This document shows, in pieces, positions 62,260-64,000 of a DNA stretch of 64,000 bases. This DNA comes from Rhinopomastus cyanomelas. Its lineage: Eukaryota; Chordata; Aves; Bucerotiformes; Rhinopomastidae. The first letter of the stretch is position 1. Each line of letters opens with the position of its first letter. The notes beneath the pieces were generated by a model. It had not been told where the DNA came from and searched no databases. It saw nothing but the letters and a program-made list of their open reading frames with translations. The translations under genes and the position numbers were made by a program. The stretch is from positions 62,001-126,000 of the forward strand of contig VXBP01002815.1 of the NCBI GenBank assembly GCA_013400115.1, in the 5' to 3' direction.

Positions 62260-62427
62260 AAATCCTCCTGGGATTGCTGTGTAATTCCTTGTTGTGTCTT
62301 ATGATATGACCCAAGAACCAACACTCATGAGTGAAGTGGGGCAAAGAGATGCAGCCCTGTCTGATGCACCTCATTAACTCCTGGTTCATGCAGAGAAATG
62401 AGTAAGGAGGGTCTGTGCCTCTGCAAG

Positions 62428-62560
62428 AATCACAGAATCATTCGGGATTGGAAGGGACCTCGAAAGATCATCCAGTCCAACCCCCCTGCCACAGCAGGAT
62501 CACCTAGACCAAGTCACACAGGAACACATCCAGGCAGGTCTTAAACATCTCCAGTGAAGG
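62428..62560 (-). mobile_element. CR1 family A 3'-end fragment
   Basis: Reverse orientation: AATCACAGAATCATTCGGG, AGATCATCCAGTCCAACCCC, ACACAGGAACACATCCAGG, then truncated near CTCCAGTGAAGG. It is close to consensus and looks young. Confidence 0.93.
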
Positions 62561-63368
62561 ACTAAAGGATCCAATCACCCACATTTCCCCAGCAGCAGGG
62601 AAGATGGTGTTGGAGAAGGTGATGTTCTACTGGCTGTCCTTTGAGAACAGGTCATTTCTATTTACCTATCAACATTATTATTTAAAAAACCCCCAAACCC
62701 CTCCCAAACACTTAACAGCTGTCCTTGGAGATAAAAGCACTAATTCCTTTTATTACTGCTGAACCACCTTCGTTACCCTCATCTCTGTGAAAAACGCTTT
62801 TTGCTGCTTTGATGGAAGCTTTTCCATCTTTTCTTTGAAGTCAGAGAAGCACAAGACAATCTGTGCAAGCTCCCCGCTTGCAGTGATGGGAAGGAAAGAA
62901 CCACTGCTGCACTTTCTGGGTGCTTACTGCAAACAGCTCTAAACTCAGCCTCTTCATACAACCTATAAACATATTAAAATAATTATGAGCTCTACCTACT
63001 TCAAGTCCAAGAAACATCTGTACAGCAGAAAATGGTCCAAAACGGAGCCCTTCTGGGTGTTTGTGTCTTCAGCATTTTAAAGAGCTTGTCAACATCATCT
63101 AGGAGACATCACCCAGGGCCAGACAGCATGTTGCTGCTGCGCATTCACGCAGCGCCTTCTGCTTCCACAGGCACTGCTTCTAGCACAGGACAAGAAGCCA
63201 ACAGGCAGGATAATAGAGCTAGGGGAAAGAAGAGATCCACGAGGAGGTGAGGATACGCAGTGACTTCACAAACTTAGCTGAGAGGATTAGTCACAATAAA
63301 CAATTTTTTTAAAAGTACAAATAAGATTTCCAGAGAGCTGGGGAAAATTAAAATGCAAAAAGGATTTC
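62561..63368. other. Unique intronic sequence
   Basis: Nothing recognisable. Includes the C/A-rich run AAAAAACCCCCAAACCCCTC near 62684. Confidence 0.4.
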
Positions 63369-63759
63369 AAGGCTGGAGAGGGGCTTTTTAGGATGTCAGG
63401 TAGCGACAGGACTAGGGGGAATGGAGCAAAGCTGGAGATGGGTAGATTTAGAGTGGATGTGAGGAGGAAGTTCTTCACCGTGAGAGTGGTGAGAGCCTGG
63501 AATGGGTTGCCCAGGGAGGTGGTTGGGGCCCCATCACTGGAGGTGTTTAAGGCCGGGCTGGATGGGGCTCTTGCCAGCCTGATCTAGGGTGGGGTGTCCC
63601 TGCCCATGGTGGAGGGGTTGGAACTGGATGATCCAGTGGTCCCTTCTAACCCAGACTGATTGTATGACTTGGTCTGGGTGATCCTGCTGTGGCAGGGGGA
63701 TTGGACTGGATGATCTTTCGAGGTCCCCTCCAATTCCTAGTGACTCTATGATTCTATGA
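63369..63759 (+). mobile_element. Chimeric CR1: family B body with family A tail
   Basis: The family-B body starts at AAGGCTGGAGAGGGGC and carries GGAGATGGGTAGATTTAGAG, ending ACTGATTGTATGACTT. Family A follows from GGTCTGGGTGATCCTGCTG through TTGGACTGGATGATCTTTCG to CTCTATGATTCTATG. The junction matches that at 58887 almost base for base, but the 5' truncation point and both flanks differ. Confidence 0.9.
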
Positions 63760-64000
63760 GTAAAGCAACCTGAAATCTAAAAGAAAAAGAGAGACATAAA
63801 ATAGTGGGACTTGTCCACCATCCTATGATTCTGTGGAGCAGGATAAATGTGCAGACTTGAGGAGATGAAGACTTGAGGAAGAACAAGAACACAGTGAGAG
63901 CTGTGTAGATGCAGCCAAGCCCACAACCACCCAAAGGGCTGCATGGACCTACCTGTTGAAAACACCTTCTGTGAACGCTCAGAGCTTTATCCAAATGAAC
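63760..64000. other. Unique intronic sequence at window edge
   Basis: Nothing recognisable except TCCTATGATTCTGTGG near 63821, possibly a decayed CR1 tail. Confidence 0.35.

Larger units (their letters stand above)
49459..64000 (-). other. MAD1L1: MAD1L1 intron upstream of the exon
   Basis: This is intron sequence 5' of the recognised exon in gene orientation, running past the window edge. No exon encoding the preceding coiled-coil residues (ending before EVAELKK) was recognised by eye on the minus strand. The intron holds many CR1 copies, most on the plus strand and so antisense to the gene, plus a 54-base tandem duplication, a TGGA microsatellite and a CpG-rich patch. Confidence 0.8.

Overview
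The window reads as nuclear DNA of a bird. Two things show this. It is full of CR1 LINE fragments of the avian type, with 3' ends running into ATTCTRTG repeats. It also holds one unmistakable vertebrate coding exon, the MAD1L1 (Mad1, spindle checkpoint) exon at 49268-49458 on the minus strand, with proper splice sites and an open frame that matches the vertebrate Mad1 C-terminal domain. CR1 pieces add up to roughly 9 kb, about one seventh of the window. That is high for a bird and fits lineages with a known CR1 expansion, such as woodpeckers and their relatives, though this placement is inference. No bacterial, plasmid, phage or CRISPR features are present.

Layout: MAD1L1 is transcribed right to left. 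Positions 49459-64000 are the intron upstream of the exon. Positions 1-49267 lie downstream of it and are probably mostly or wholly the next intron. The final coding exon of about 52 codons and the exon before this one were not found by eye. Everything else is non-coding: single-copy intron sequence, CR1 copies on both strands, a few short tandem repeats, a 98-base assembly gap (45529-45626) inside CR1 sequence, and several AT-rich, homeodomain-motif-rich blocks that look like conserved non-coding elements. All listed open reading frames other than the exon appear to be chance frames or CR1 ORF2 remnants.

Repeat architecture is the most interesting part. One CR1 3' end type, called 'family A' here (TTGGACTAGATGATCTTTC, then an ATTCTRTG tail), dominates and looks youngest. 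In six places a family-A piece sits directly at the 3' end of a different CR1, in the same orientation (12150/12595, 41261/41351, 57883/57933, 58513/58887, 61916/62169 and 63369/63667). In three of these, all within 58.5-63.8 kb, the body is a second type ('family B', GGAGATGGGTAGATTTAGAG) and the family-A tail starts at nearly the same point. Two of them share the same junction but have different 5' truncations and flanks. This looks like a chimeric CR1 lineage that moves as a unit.

Longer unique stretches are described segment by segment. The longest CR1-free run is about 9 kb (28680-37636).
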